Shown: in pieces, positions 1 to 7,163 of the stretch
How positions within the stretch are numbered: the stretch's first letter is position 1
Layout of the letters: every line of letters begins with the position of its first letter
Assembly (NCBI GenBank): GCA_903930395.1
Contig: CAIYYE010000085.1
Location: forward strand, 1-11,297
Reading direction: 5' to 3'
From: an uncultured beta proteobacterium
GTDB lineage: Bacteria; Pseudomonadota; Gammaproteobacteria; Burkholderiales; Rhodocyclaceae
DNA: 11,297 bases
Notes under the pieces: generated by a model
What the model was told of the DNA's origin: nothing
The model's database searches: none
The model's input: the letters and a program-made list of their open reading frames with translations, nothing else
Position numbers and translations under genes: made by a program

Positions 1-1327
1 ACTCGGTTTCGGTGATGAAGGCGAGCTTGTCGAGGGCAAAGCCGGCTTGCAGCGGGCCGATGCCGAGCGCCAGTTGCGCTTTGCCCTTCAGGAATGCTGA
101 CAGATCGGCGCTGGCTTCGGGTTTCAGGCCGTGTTCTGCCAGCATTGCGGCCAGGGTTTCGCGCCGGCCGGCTGTTTCGGCGACCAGCAAGACCCGGCCT
201 GTAAAGCCGGTGAGGTAATCCTTCAGCGCGCCGAGCGGGGTGTCGCTGCGGCGGTCCACGGCGATATTGGGCAGCTTTCCGGCTGTTTCCTGGCGCTCAA
301 AGGCAAGGCGTCCGTAGGCTTTGGCGGCGGTGAAGAAGGCTTCATCGGAGAGGAAGAGCTCGTCGGGCGGCAACAGCGGACGGGCCTTGTCACCCTGCAG
401 GAGGTTGTAGCGCGATTTCGTATCGGCCCAGAAGGCAGCGATGGCGGCCGGGGCATCGCCATGGGTGACGAAGACGGCGTCCTTCGGCAGGTAGTCGAAA
501 AGGCTGGCCATCTCGTCGAAGAAGAGCGGCTGGTAGTACTCGATGCCGGCGCTGGCGATGCCGGTCGAGATGTCCTTGTAGATGCCCGATTTGGCCGGGT
601 CACCCTCGAAGCGTTCGCGGAAGCACTGGCGGAAATGGGTGCGCCCCTTGTCGTCCATTGGGAATTCGCGGGCCGGCAGGAGGCGGACTTCGGGCACGGG
701 ATAGACCGTGCGCTGGGTATCGACGTCGAATGTCTTGATGCTTTCGATTTCATCGTCGAACAGGTCGAGCCGGTAGGGCAGTTGCGAGCCCATCGGGAAA
801 AGGTCGATCAGCCCGCCGCGTATCGAGTATTCGCCGGGCGAGACGACCTGCGTGACGTGGGCGTAGCCGGCCAGCGTTACCTGGCTGCGGAATTTATCGG
901 CGTCGAGCCTCTGACCCTTCTGGAAGGCGAAGGTATAGGCCGCCAGGAAGGCCGGCGGGGCCAGGCGATAGACGGCGGTCGAGGCCGGCACGAGCAGAAT
1001 GTCGATCTCGCCCTGGGTCGCTGCCCACAGTGTCGCGAGGCGCTCGGAGACGAGATCCTGGTGCGGCGAGAAATGGTCATAGGGCAGCGTTTCCCAGTCC
1101 GGTAGGAGACGCACGCGCAGCTTTGGTCCAAACCAGGGGATTTCTTCGAGCAGTCGCTGGGCATCGGCCGCACTGGCGCTGACAACCGCCAGCAACTTGC
1201 CGGGATGATGCATGGCGATTTCGGCCAGCGCCAGCGCGTCGGCAGAACCAGCCAGGGCCGGCAGGTCGATACGGCTACCCGCCTTGGGCAGGGACGGAAG
1301 AGATAGCAGGGACTGTGCAGCAGACAC
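1..1327 (-). CDS. mfd: Transcription-repair coupling factor Mfd, N-terminal part (cut by window edge)
   Basis: Mfd is the ATP-dependent translocase that removes RNA polymerase stalled at DNA lesions and recruits UvrA for nucleotide excision repair in the cytoplasm. About 442 codons are present out of roughly 1150 usual for the family. They cover the UvrB-homology region and the start of the middle of the protein. Visible family stretches are PGEYSIRGGLIDLFPMGS at about residue 163, followed by LPYRLDLFDDEIESIKTFD and a DTQRT segment. The RNA polymerase-interaction and helicase domains lie beyond position 1. The reading frame is closed by TAA at 1358-1360, and no ATG occurs between that stop and the conserved N-terminus. 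GTG at 1325-1327 (VSAAQSLLSLPSLPKAGSR) is therefore the best start, although no clear Shine-Dalgarno sequence precedes it. CTG at 1352-1354 is the alternative. Family identity is secure; the exact start is not. Confidence 0.93.
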   Translation of the reverse strand, partial: MSAAQSLLSLPSLPKAGSRIDLPALAGSADALALAEIAMHHPGKLLAVVSASAADAQRLLEEIPWFGPKLRVRLLPDWETLPYDHFSPHQDLVSERLATLWAATQGEIDILLVPASTAVYRLAPPAFLAAYTFAFQKGQRLDADKFRSQVTLAGYAHVTQVVSPGEYSIRGGLIDLFPMGSQLPYRLDLFDDEIESIKTFDVDTQRTVYPVPEVRLLPAREFPMDDKGRTHFRQCFRERFEGDPAKSGIYKDISTGIASAGIEYYQPLFFDEMASLFDYLPKDAVFVTHGDAPAAIAAFWADTKSRYNLLQGDKARPLLPPDELFLSDEAFFTAAKAYGRLAFERQETAGKLPNIAVDRRSDTPLGALKDYLTGFTGRVLLVAETAGRRETLAAMLAEHGLKPEASADLSAFLKGKAQLALGIGPLQAGFALDKLAFITETE

Positions 1328-1356
1328 TCGGGAAAGGGCAGCGTTGAGGGGCAGGA

Positions 1357-1362
1357 ATTATA
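1357..1362 (-). promoter_or_regulatory. mfd: Probable -10 box of the mfd promoter
   Basis: The minus strand reads TATAAT here, a perfect sigma-70 -10 hexamer. It would place the transcript start near 1350, about 23 bases before the proposed GTG start of mfd. The -35 region 16-18 bases further upstream is poor (AGGATC-like), so strength is uncertain. The box overlaps the in-frame TAA that limits the mfd reading frame. Confidence 0.5.
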
Positions 1363-1479
1363 GCGTCACGGGGCTGCCTGATCCTTGCCTTCCCTGCTGA
1401 CCGGGAAAAATAAGCGTCATCGGATTTCGATGGGAAATCCCGCTGTTTGGGATAGATGACCCGGCGGCAGGCTTTTGCA
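1363..1479. other. Intergenic region between sensor kinase stop and mfd promoter, with weak hairpins
   Basis: No gene is seen here. Two small alternative hairpins occur: GGATTT/AAATCC (1422-1427 with 1435-1440) and ATCCC/GGGAT (1437-1441 with 1449-1453). On the minus strand the first is followed, 11 bases after the stem, by a run of five T (1410-1406). It could be a weak terminator for the sensor kinase unit, but the distance to the T run is too long for a standard intrinsic terminator. An imperfect outer inverted repeat (CCGGG ... GTCATC with GATGAC CCGG, 1401-1465) surrounds both. Confidence 0.3.
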
Positions 1480-3426
1480 TCAAGCTTCTGCTGATTGGCT
1501 GGGCCTTTCGAGCCATTTCACCAACGTTGCATACAAAAGTTCCGGATCAACCGGTTTGGGAATATGGTCGTCCATGCCAGCGCGCAGGCAGAGCTTGCGG
1601 TCTTCATCAAAGGCATTGGCGGTCATCGCCAGAATCGGCGTAGTCGGATTCAAAGAAGCGGCGCGAATGGCTTTCGTCGCCTCCACACCATTGAGAGTCG
1701 GCATTTGCATGTCCATCAGGATCAGTGCGTAGCGTTTCTGGCACGCCATTTCCAGTGCCTGCTGTCCATCCTCGGCGACGTCGACGGCAAGTCCGACATT
1801 CGCCAACAATGCCAGGGAGATTTCCTGATTGATCGGTTCGTCCTCCGCCAGAAGAATGCGGGTGCCTGCATAATTCTGGCATAGGTGTTCTTCGGCTGAT
1901 TTCTGCGGGCTAATCTGCATCGGCAGTGCATCGCCACGGACCTGACGCTTGAGTTGGACATTGAACCAGAAAGTACTTCCGACACCTGGGGTGCTTTCAA
2001 CACCGATCTCACCCCCCATCTGTTGCGCCAGTCGCTTGCTGATCGCCAAGCCCAGTCCGGTGCCGCCGTATTTCCGGGTCATCCCGTTGTCACCCTGCTC
2101 GAAGGACAGGAACAGTCGATCCAGTGCCTCAGGGCTGATGCCGATACCGGTATCCACGATTTCAAAGTGCAGTCGCACGGCTTCCGTGGAAGTCTCGAGT
2201 TGTCGGGTGCTCAGGGTGATGCGCCCGCGGTCTGTAAATTTGATGGCGTTGCTCGAAAGGTTGACCAGGATTTGTCCGAGGCGCAGCGGGTCGCCCACCA
2301 GCCGCATATGCAGGAGTTCATCCGGTACGTTTACTTCAAACGTCAAACCTTTCTCCGCGGCGATGTGAGCATGTACGCTGGAGAGACTTTCGATGATATC
2401 GGCGATTTGCATGGGAAGTTCGTCAAGATCCATGCGCTGGGCTTCGATCTTGGAAAGATCGAGAATGTCGTTGAGGATGGCCAGAAGATTTTTGGCAGCG
2501 CCTTTGGCCTTGTCGAGTTGATCGACTCCCTTGGGATCGATCATGCGTCGCCTGGCGAGTTCCAGCATGCCCATGATGCCGTTCATCGGTGTCCGAAGTT
2601 CGTGGCTCATGTTGGCAAGGAAGCTGCTCTTGGCCCGGTTGGAACTTTCGGCCAGTTCCTTGGCTACTGACAGTTCACGGCGTTGCCGTGCTTTCTGCAT
2701 GAGCAAGCGGTTGAAGGTATCCACCAGCATTTTGGCCTCTCCGGTGGCATTGACCTGGATCGATTCAGGGACGTCCTCGTCCAGGTCGCGCAGCTTGTTT
2801 ACAGAATCGATGACATCCAGCAAGGGCTGGATGACGTAGCGGGTGAGCGCCCAGTAGAGAAGAGCCAAACCAAGGACGATGAACAATCCACCCACCCCAA
2901 GTACTCTCGAGACAAAGTTCGCCAGGCGGCGATCGAGATTTTCTTGCGAGGAGCCAATCACTACCGCACCAACGGCTTGGCCCGTCGCGTCGACCACTGG
3001 CTTGAGCGTGGCGAAAAAATCCTGCCCCTGGATTTTGAAGGTGAATTGCTGCTCGCTGGTCGTGCTGATCGCGGCCTGGGCAGACGGCAGGTCGGGCAGG
3101 CGTTTGCTGGCAACGCCGGACGAATTCTGGAACAGCACCCGGCCATTGGCTGAATATACGGCAACGATCTCCAGATCCTCATGGCTGCTGACCGCGCCGT
3201 TGCATTGGTCGTCAAAACCGATGATCTCATCGGCACGTAATCCCAATGCCAGAATGCGTTCAAGTTGGGTAGCCATCTCATGCGAGACGGCGACACTACG
3301 TTCGGTTACAGCCTTGCCATAGGCTTGGGAAAAGGTATGAGCTGCCGTCAGCAGTACGGCAAGCACTGTCAGAACAAGCGCGCTGCCAGCGATCAATAGC
3401 ACCTTGGCGCGTAGCCCCTGCGTCAT
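1480..3426 (-). CDS. Membrane hybrid sensor histidine kinase with receiver domain
   Basis: This 648-aa protein is a hybrid two-component sensor in the cytoplasmic membrane. Order of parts: membrane segment about 7-29; periplasmic sensor loop about 30-174; second membrane segment about 175-195; HAMP linker about 196-250; HisKA dimerisation domain with phospho-acceptor H275 in [17 protein letters not shown]; ATPase domain with N box N393, G1 box DTGIGI 425-430, and G2 box GGTGLGL 454-460; and a C-terminal receiver with E528/D529, phospho-acceptor D572 (MDMQMP), T602 and K624. All key residues are present, so it should be active. It has no histidine phosphotransfer domain, DNA-binding output or partner response regulator in this window. 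Its ATG overlaps the stop of the upstream binding-protein gene (ATGA, 3423-3426), which implies coupled translation. It likely reads the ligand state of that protein. The signal and target are unknown. Confidence 0.93.
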   Translation of the reverse strand: MTQGLRAKVLLIAGSALVLTVLAVLLTAAHTFSQAYGKAVTERSVAVSHEMATQLERILALGLRADEIIGFDDQCNGAVSSHEDLEIVAVYSANGRVLFQNSSGVASKRLPDLPSAQAAISTTSEQQFTFKIQGQDFFATLKPVVDATGQAVGAVVIGSSQENLDRRLANFVSRVLGVGGLFIVLGLALLYWALTRYVIQPLLDVIDSVNKLRDLDEDVPESIQVNATGEAKMLVDTFNRLLMQKARQRRELSVAKELAESSNRAKSSFLANMSHELRTPMNGIMGMLELARRRMIDPKGVDQLDKAKGAAKNLLAILNDILDLSKIEAQRMDLDELPMQIADIIESLSSVHAHIAAEKGLTFEVNVPDELLHMRLVGDPLRLGQILVNLSSNAIKFTDRGRITLSTRQLETSTEAVRLHFEIVDTGIGISPEALDRLFLSFEQGDNGMTRKYGGTGLGLAISKRLAQQMGGEIGVESTPGVGSTFWFNVQLKRQVRGDALPMQISPQKSAEEHLCQNYAGTRILLAEDEPINQEISLALLANVGLAVDVAEDGQQALEMACQKRYALILMDMQMPTLNGVEATKAIRAASLNPTTPILAMTANAFDEDRKLCLRAGMDDHIPKPVDPELLYATLVKWLERPSQSAEA

Positions 3427-4478
3427 TTCGCATTCCAGTCAAAGCGGGTAATGACCTGCGTGGACAGGAGCAAATCGCTGTGCACGCGGATGCCAAGCTT
3501 ATTGGCCCGGGCGAGGTTGATCACTGGGGTTCCCTTGGTGGTGGTCTGGATGGGTAGTTCACGAGGTGATTTTCGATCGACCAGAACCTGTCTTGCCAGT
3601 CGCCCGGCAGCCAAGCCTTGTTCGCGTTCAGAGACGGTAACCGCCAGCAGCGTCCCGTGATAAACCCGGTCAATCCAGAAACTGAGATCAGGCAGCGTGG
3701 AGTTTTCTGCTGTCCACCGCAGCACATCCTGAAACGGTACGTTCTTGCCTGCTGCATCCTTGAAATTGAAGATGCCAATCAGCGCAATCGCATCCGCCAT
3801 CTCCGGGTAAGCAGCCATGCGCTGCTTGAACTCGTGGAATGTCCGGATGGTTTCCCAAGCCACAATGCTGACATCAGGTGGCAGCTTCGCCATCTTCATT
3901 CGCTCGACGACCGGTCCCCACATTGCCGCATTGTCGAGCACCACCACCATCCGTTTCATGCCAGGTACAACACGCTTGAGCAACGTTACGGATTCTGAAA
4001 AATGCTCGTGTTCGACGACACCGGTCACGTTGTCGGCTTTGTCGAAACCGTATTGTTCGGGCGCATTGTTCACGCCGCTGAATACCTGGACAATCGGTGT
4101 GTTCAGATAATGACGGGTAACGAGTTCCTGGGCGTCGTCGTCTGTGGTGTAGATCAGGTGTGGCGCCCATTGCTCGATGAGTGCACGGGCCGCCGCGCCG
4201 CGCTCTGCTTTCTGCCTGGCCTCAGAATGGCGCTTGGTGTCCAATTCGAATACCTTGAATTCGGCCTTGATACCCCCAAGCCCAGTCTTGAATCCCTCCA
4301 GTTGGCCTTCAGTCCAGCGCCATGGCGTGTGGTAGCTCATGACATGGAGGATGCGGGTCGGCGGTGTATCGGTCTGTGGCGCCAACTCAGCCGATGCCGG
4401 TGACGAAAGGATCAGAAAGATTGCGCCAAGAAAAATGGACGCTGAAAACAGGACCCTCATGTCGCCTATCTTGTTCAT
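3423..4478 (-). CDS. Exported ABC-type substrate-binding protein, probable ligand sensor partner of the kinase
   Basis: This 351-aa protein starts with a basic end (MNKIGDMR), a hydrophobic core and a likely signal peptidase I site after SPASA (about residue 30), so the mature protein should be periplasmic. The rest resembles the ABC_sub_bind family of periplasmic binding proteins: [17 protein letters not shown] near the mature N-terminus, a central [15 protein letters not shown] segment, and [19 protein letters not shown] near the C-terminus. No lipobox is seen. No ABC permease or ATPase gene is nearby. The only partner is the hybrid kinase, whose start codon overlaps this stop by four bases. 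This suggests a sensing role rather than transport, as in other binding protein/kinase pairs, but that is inference. The start at 4478 has a GGGGGA-type ribosome site nine bases upstream. The internal ATG (MRVLF) is less well supported. Confidence 0.85.
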   Translation of the reverse strand: MNKIGDMRVLFSASIFLGAIFLILSSPASAELAPQTDTPPTRILHVMSYHTPWRWTEGQLEGFKTGLGGIKAEFKVFELDTKRHSEARQKAERGAAARALIEQWAPHLIYTTDDDAQELVTRHYLNTPIVQVFSGVNNAPEQYGFDKADNVTGVVEHEHFSESVTLLKRVVPGMKRMVVVLDNAAMWGPVVERMKMAKLPPDVSIVAWETIRTFHEFKQRMAAYPEMADAIALIGIFNFKDAAGKNVPFQDVLRWTAENSTLPDLSFWIDRVYHGTLLAVTVSEREQGLAAGRLARQVLVDRKSPRELPIQTTTKGTPVINLARANKLGIRVHSDLLLSTQVITRFDWNAK

Positions 4479-4508
4479 CTCGTCGAATCCCCCGGTCGAT
4501 TTTTATCG

Positions 4509-4514
4509 ATTATA
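4509..4514 (-). promoter_or_regulatory. -10 box of promoter for the binding-protein/kinase operon
   Basis: TATAAT reads exactly on the minus strand, placing the transcript start near 4502 and giving a leader of about 24 bases before the ATG at 4478. A GTGACC candidate -35 lies at 4534-4539 with a 19-base spacer, which is longer than ideal. No clear operator is seen nearby. Confidence 0.5.
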
Positions 4515-4594
4515 GATCCAGGAAAGACCATGCGGTCACCACGCCTAAGGCTGGTTAGCCCCCGGGAAAAACTGTCAGAGTATTCAGATGCCCG

Positions 4595-4618
4595 TAAAAA
4601 AGCCGGGGAGGCCCGGCT
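4595..4618 (-). terminator. Intrinsic terminator of the 71-aa protein gene
   Basis: On the minus strand a 7-bp perfect GC-rich stem (AGCCGGG/CCCGGCT, arms 4612-4618 and 4601-4607) with a 4-base loop is directly followed by six T. It lies 20 bases after the TAA stop at 4638. This is a textbook Rho-independent terminator for that gene and separates it from the binding-protein promoter downstream. Confidence 0.88.
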
Positions 4619-4637
4619 GTCGATGACAATGATGCGC

Positions 4638-4853
4638 TTAATGCCTTGGCTGGATTGCCTGATGACTGGCGTTCAGCATTTGTACGCTGGCTTCTTCACT
4701 GATTCCGCTGGATTCTGTGAAATAGGTGTCTAACGGACACTTGTGGCCGGGTGGGCAATCATGCTCGTGAGCACATTCGGCCTGGGTTTCGTCGGTCATG
4801 ACGAGTGTATGAAAATCCTCGCAACGAGCGAGTGGAGCGTCGAAGATGGACAT
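4638..4853 (-). CDS. Small Cys/His-rich protein of unknown function
   Basis: This 71-aa protein is acidic, with no signal peptide or membrane segment, so it is probably cytoplasmic. I do not recognise the family. Its centre packs potential metal ligands closely: C27, H29, H31, C33, H37 and C39 (CAHEHDCPPGHKC), plus C11 and H15 near the N-terminus. This suggests binding of zinc, iron or another metal, or redox-active thiols; no function is shown. The gene is convincing: AGGGAG lies six bases before the ATG, an intrinsic terminator follows 20 bases after the stop, and a perfect FNR/Anr box lies about 78 bases upstream of the start. It appears to be transcribed mainly alone, although read-through from the AmmeMemoRadiSam operon is possible because no terminator is seen between them. 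Confidence 0.8.
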   Translation of the reverse strand: MSIFDAPLARCEDFHTLVMTDETQAECAHEHDCPPGHKCPLDTYFTESSGISEEASVQMLNASHQAIQPRH

Positions 4854-4923
4854 CGGAGTCTCCCTGATAGTTAGCTACATGGTCAGTCTAGTCCTGAAGC
4901 GTTCAATTGGCTATCACCAATAA

Positions 4924-4937
4924 TTGATCTCGATCAA
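4924..4937. promoter_or_regulatory. FNR/Anr (CRP-FNR family) binding site
   Basis: The sequence TTGATCTCGATCAA matches the FNR consensus TTGAT-N4-ATCAA at all ten defined bases and is itself a perfect palindrome. FNR/Anr proteins are oxygen-sensing Fe-S activators; Dnr-type regulators use similar sites. The only nearby gene start is the 71-aa protein at 4853 on the minus strand, so activation of that gene under low oxygen is the likely role. The box overlaps the stop codon (4934-4936) of the upstream hydrolase-like gene. A matching -10 is not clear: TAGACT (4885-4890) and CATGTA-like sequences give site centres at roughly -52 to -61. Confidence 0.75.
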
Positions 4938-5527
4938 AGGGTGAGATGTGGCAAAAACCAGCCGGCCGCGGGTTTGGCGGGGTCTTCGCCGATATCGATG
5001 ATCTGCATCTCGTGAGTGCAGGCAAGACGCGAAGCGGCGCGCTGCCAGGCGGCATTCCCGGCCAGATCGTCAGCGTTGAAGATCATCAGCAGCGGTGCGA
5101 TGAGCAGGTCGAGCGCCTGCCCGCCGGCTCGGTCGATCAGGCCGCCATGGCAGGCCACGGCCATGACCTGTGTGTCGCGCTGGGCGGCGGCACGAATGGC
5201 AGCCGGGGCGACATCGCCGGTGGTGAAAATGGCCAGCGGCAGTTTCTCCATGTCGCCGTCGATGCGGATCATGTCGAGGATGTCGATCAGGCGCTGGGTG
5301 AGCCGTGGGACATTTTGCGTCGCATCGGAATACTGCATCTCCTGGGCCGTCAGCAGTTCCATGGTGAAGGTGGCGAAACCGAATTCGCCGAAGCAGGATG
5401 AGATGGCGACATCCTGCGCGGCGTGATGGGCGCGGGCGACGAGGATCAGGCCACGCGGCTCCTCGGGCAGTTCAAGCTGGCCGTGTAGCGAGCCATGGGG
5501 CGTTTGCTGGGTGATGTAGCGGTTCAT
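4934..5527 (-). CDS. Dienelactone hydrolase-like alpha/beta protein, probably catalytically inactive
   Basis: This 197-aa protein resembles small alpha/beta-hydrolases of the dienelactone hydrolase type: RGLILVARAHHAAQDV near the N-terminus, FGFATFTMELLT, the LPLAIFTTGDVAPAAIRAAA region, then VACHGGLIDRAG and APLLMIFNADD. In related proteins the third of these carries the nucleophile in a FGASTGAAAA-like elbow. Here residues 101-110 read FTTGDVAPAA, with no Ser or Cys in the nucleophile position. The usual GATHLF histidine near the C-terminus is also replaced (IIDIGEDPAKP). Both comparisons are from memory of the family. The start at 5527 overlaps the stop of the radical SAM gene (ATGA 5524-5527), so it is the last gene of that operon and probably translationally coupled. 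A longer upstream start at 5629 is rejected because it would overlap that gene by about 100 bases. Its role may be structural or ligand-binding. Confidence 0.8.
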   Translation of the reverse strand: MNRYITQQTPHGSLHGQLELPEEPRGLILVARAHHAAQDVAISSCFGEFGFATFTMELLTAQEMQYSDATQNVPRLTQRLIDILDMIRIDGDMEKLPLAIFTTGDVAPAAIRAAAQRDTQVMAVACHGGLIDRAGGQALDLLIAPLLMIFNADDLAGNAAWQRAASRLACTHEMQIIDIGEDPAKPAAGWFLPHLTL

Positions 5528-6618
5528 TTTGAGAGACGGACGGGGATGCGTTTGGGGCCGAAGGCTTGGCCGGCATGACCGAGCATCTTGCCGAAGCGGC
5601 CGGCAATCGCGGTCTGGCAGTGTGGGCAATGGCCTTCGGGGGTCAGGTCGTAGCGATGAATATCGTACCAGTCGCGGATGATCAGCGCGGCTTTGCAGTG
5701 GGGGCAGAAGGTTGTGCCGCCTTCGGGGTCATGGACATTGCCCGTAAAAACGTGATGCAGGCCGGCGTCGATGGCGATGCGGCGCGCCTGTACGAGCGTG
5801 GCGGGCGGCGTCGGCGGGGTGTCGCCCATTTTCCAGTCCGGGTGAAAGGCGGAAAAATGCAGCGGGACATCCGGACCGAGTTCGCGGGCGACCCAGTTGG
5901 CCAGTTCCTTGATCTCCTGCGCGCTGTCGTTCTGGCCGGGGATGAGCAGGGTGGTGATCTCCAGCCAGCAGTCGGTTTCGTGGTGAATGATGGCCAGCGT
6001 GTCGAGGACCGGTTGCAGATGGCCGACGCAGAGCTTGTGGTAAAAACTTTCCGTGAAGGCCTTGAGATCGACGTTGGCTGCATCCATGACGGCGAAGAAG
6101 TCGCGGGCCGGCGCCGGGTGAATGTAGCCGGCGGTTACCGCGACGTTGCGGATGCCCTGCTCGCGACAGGCCAGCGCGGTATCGATGGCGTATTCGGCAA
6201 AGACCACCGGGTCGTTGTAGGTGTAGGCCACGCTGTCGGCCCCGTGCTGTCGGGCAGCCAAGGCAATGGCCTGGGGGCTGGCGCTGTCCATCAGGCGGTC
6301 CATGTCCTTCGATTTGGAGATATCCCAGTTCTGGCAGAAGCGGCAGGCGAGGTTGCAGCCGGCCGTGCCGAAGGACAGGATGCTGCTGCCCGGATAAAAG
6401 TGATTGAGCGGTTTTTTCTCGATGGGATCAATGCAGAAGCCGGAGGAGCGGCCATAGGTCGTCAGTTGCATGGCGCCATCGACCATCTGCCGGACGAAGC
6501 AGGCGCCGCGCTGGCCTTCGTGCAGCTGGCAGTCGCGCGGACAGAGATCGCACTGGACCCGGCCATCGGGCAAGGCGTGCCACCAGCGGCCGGGGAAAAG
6601 TGACTCGGCGGCGCTCAT
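5524..6618 (-). CDS. amrS: AmmeMemoRadiSam system radical SAM enzyme (AmrS)
   Basis: This 364-aa cytoplasmic enzyme belongs to the radical SAM family that co-occurs with AMMECR1 and Memo proteins. The N-terminus carries a Cys cluster (CDLCPRDCQL ... GACFVR; C23, C26, C30, C40). The radical SAM CX3CX2C motif is C88-NLA-C92-RF-C95, followed by QNWDIS, and binds the [4Fe-4S] cluster that cleaves S-adenosylmethionine. The C-terminus holds two CPHC knuckles (C305/C308 and C331/C334), a zinc-ribbon-like element, then a basic tail of about 25 residues. The substrate is not known to me. The start at 6618 has GGAGG seven bases upstream and overlaps the amrA stop (ATGA 6615-6618). An in-frame start 60 bases further upstream would run into amrA and is less likely. 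Family assignment is strong; the reaction is open. Confidence 0.93.
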   Translation of the reverse strand: MSAAESLFPGRWWHALPDGRVQCDLCPRDCQLHEGQRGACFVRQMVDGAMQLTTYGRSSGFCIDPIEKKPLNHFYPGSSILSFGTAGCNLACRFCQNWDISKSKDMDRLMDSASPQAIALAARQHGADSVAYTYNDPVVFAEYAIDTALACREQGIRNVAVTAGYIHPAPARDFFAVMDAANVDLKAFTESFYHKLCVGHLQPVLDTLAIIHHETDCWLEITTLLIPGQNDSAQEIKELANWVARELGPDVPLHFSAFHPDWKMGDTPPTPPATLVQARRIAIDAGLHHVFTGNVHDPEGGTTFCPHCKAALIIRDWYDIHRYDLTPEGHCPHCQTAIAGRFGKMLGHAGQAFGPKRIPVRLSK

Positions 6619-7163
6619 GGTGCAGCCTCCTTCCACTTTTTGACCACGTAACGTTCGAGGCGGACATCCGGCCCCCAATAGCTGGCTGGCAGCCCGGCCT
6701 TCTGCTTGAGGTGAGCCATGAAGGTGGCCGGTTCGGGCAACTGCTCCCAGACCTGAGGCAGGAATGTCGAGCGCCGCGGGCCGGCGGTAAAAATGACGCC
6801 GTCGATTTGCGGACGCAACTGGGCCAGCGCATCGGCCTCGCTGGTGAATGAGATCGGTTCCGACGGCGTCAGCAGCGAGACTTCGACGCGGGTGATGGGT
6901 AGCTCACCGGCAGTCAACGGCTTGAAGCGCGGGTCGCGAAAGGCGGCGGCGCGGGCGTTTTGTGCCACATCCTCGGCCAGCGGCCGCCAGGCTTCGAGGC
7001 TGCCGATGCAACCGCGCAATTCGCCACGCTGGGTCAGGGTCACGAAGGTGGCACCCATGGCGTGCAGGGCTGGAAAATCTTCCGGAGCGATGCTGACGCT
7101 GCCCAGCTGGCTGGCGATGGCATGGCGGGCCAGACTCAGTAGCGCATTGCCGAGATCAGTCAT
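6615..7163 (-). CDS. amrA: AmmeMemoRadiSam system protein A (AMMECR1 domain)
   Basis: This 182-aa protein is a single AMMECR1 domain. The hallmark LRGCIGSLEAWRPLAEDV lies in its first half, followed by NARAAAFRDPRF, LPITRVEVSLLTP, and a late FLPQVWEQLPEP segment. AMMECR1 proteins are conserved from archaea to humans and have no established biochemical activity. The Cys in RGCIGS is the most conserved residue and may act in catalysis or ligand binding (inference). No signal peptide or membrane segment is visible. The chosen start, MTDLGNALLSLARHA, overlaps the end of amrB by eight bases (7156-7163). The longer frame from 7202 is rejected because its extra N-terminus lies inside amrB. Sits between the Memo-like and radical SAM genes, the usual arrangement of this system. 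Confidence 0.93.
   Translation of the reverse strand: MTDLGNALLSLARHAIASQLGSVSIAPEDFPALHAMGATFVTLTQRGELRGCIGSLEAWRPLAEDVAQNARAAAFRDPRFKPLTAGELPITRVEVSLLTPSEPISFTSEADALAQLRPQIDGVIFTAGPRRSTFLPQVWEQLPEPATFMAHLKQKAGLPASYWGPDVRLERYVVKKWKEAAP

Noticed and set aside
131..1105. Long open frame on the plus strand opposite mfd (324 codons)
   Set aside because: The minus strand clearly encodes Mfd through this whole stretch. The plus frame is a by-product of GC-rich codon use and matches no family.
4907..4920. TTGGTGATAGCCAA as a second FNR-like site near the perfect box
   Set aside because: Only seven of the ten defined consensus bases match, and its centre is 17 bases from the perfect site. Too weak to list as a feature.
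5528..5629. Longer N-terminus for the hydrolase-like protein
   Set aside because: The extra residues are Arg/Pro/Ser-rich, lie inside amrS, and the ATG at 5527 forms a neat ATGA coupling.
5566..6603. Long open frame on the plus strand opposite amrS (345 codons)
   Set aside because: Exactly antisense to a secure radical SAM gene, Gly/Val/Ala-rich, and without a ribosome site or family motifs.
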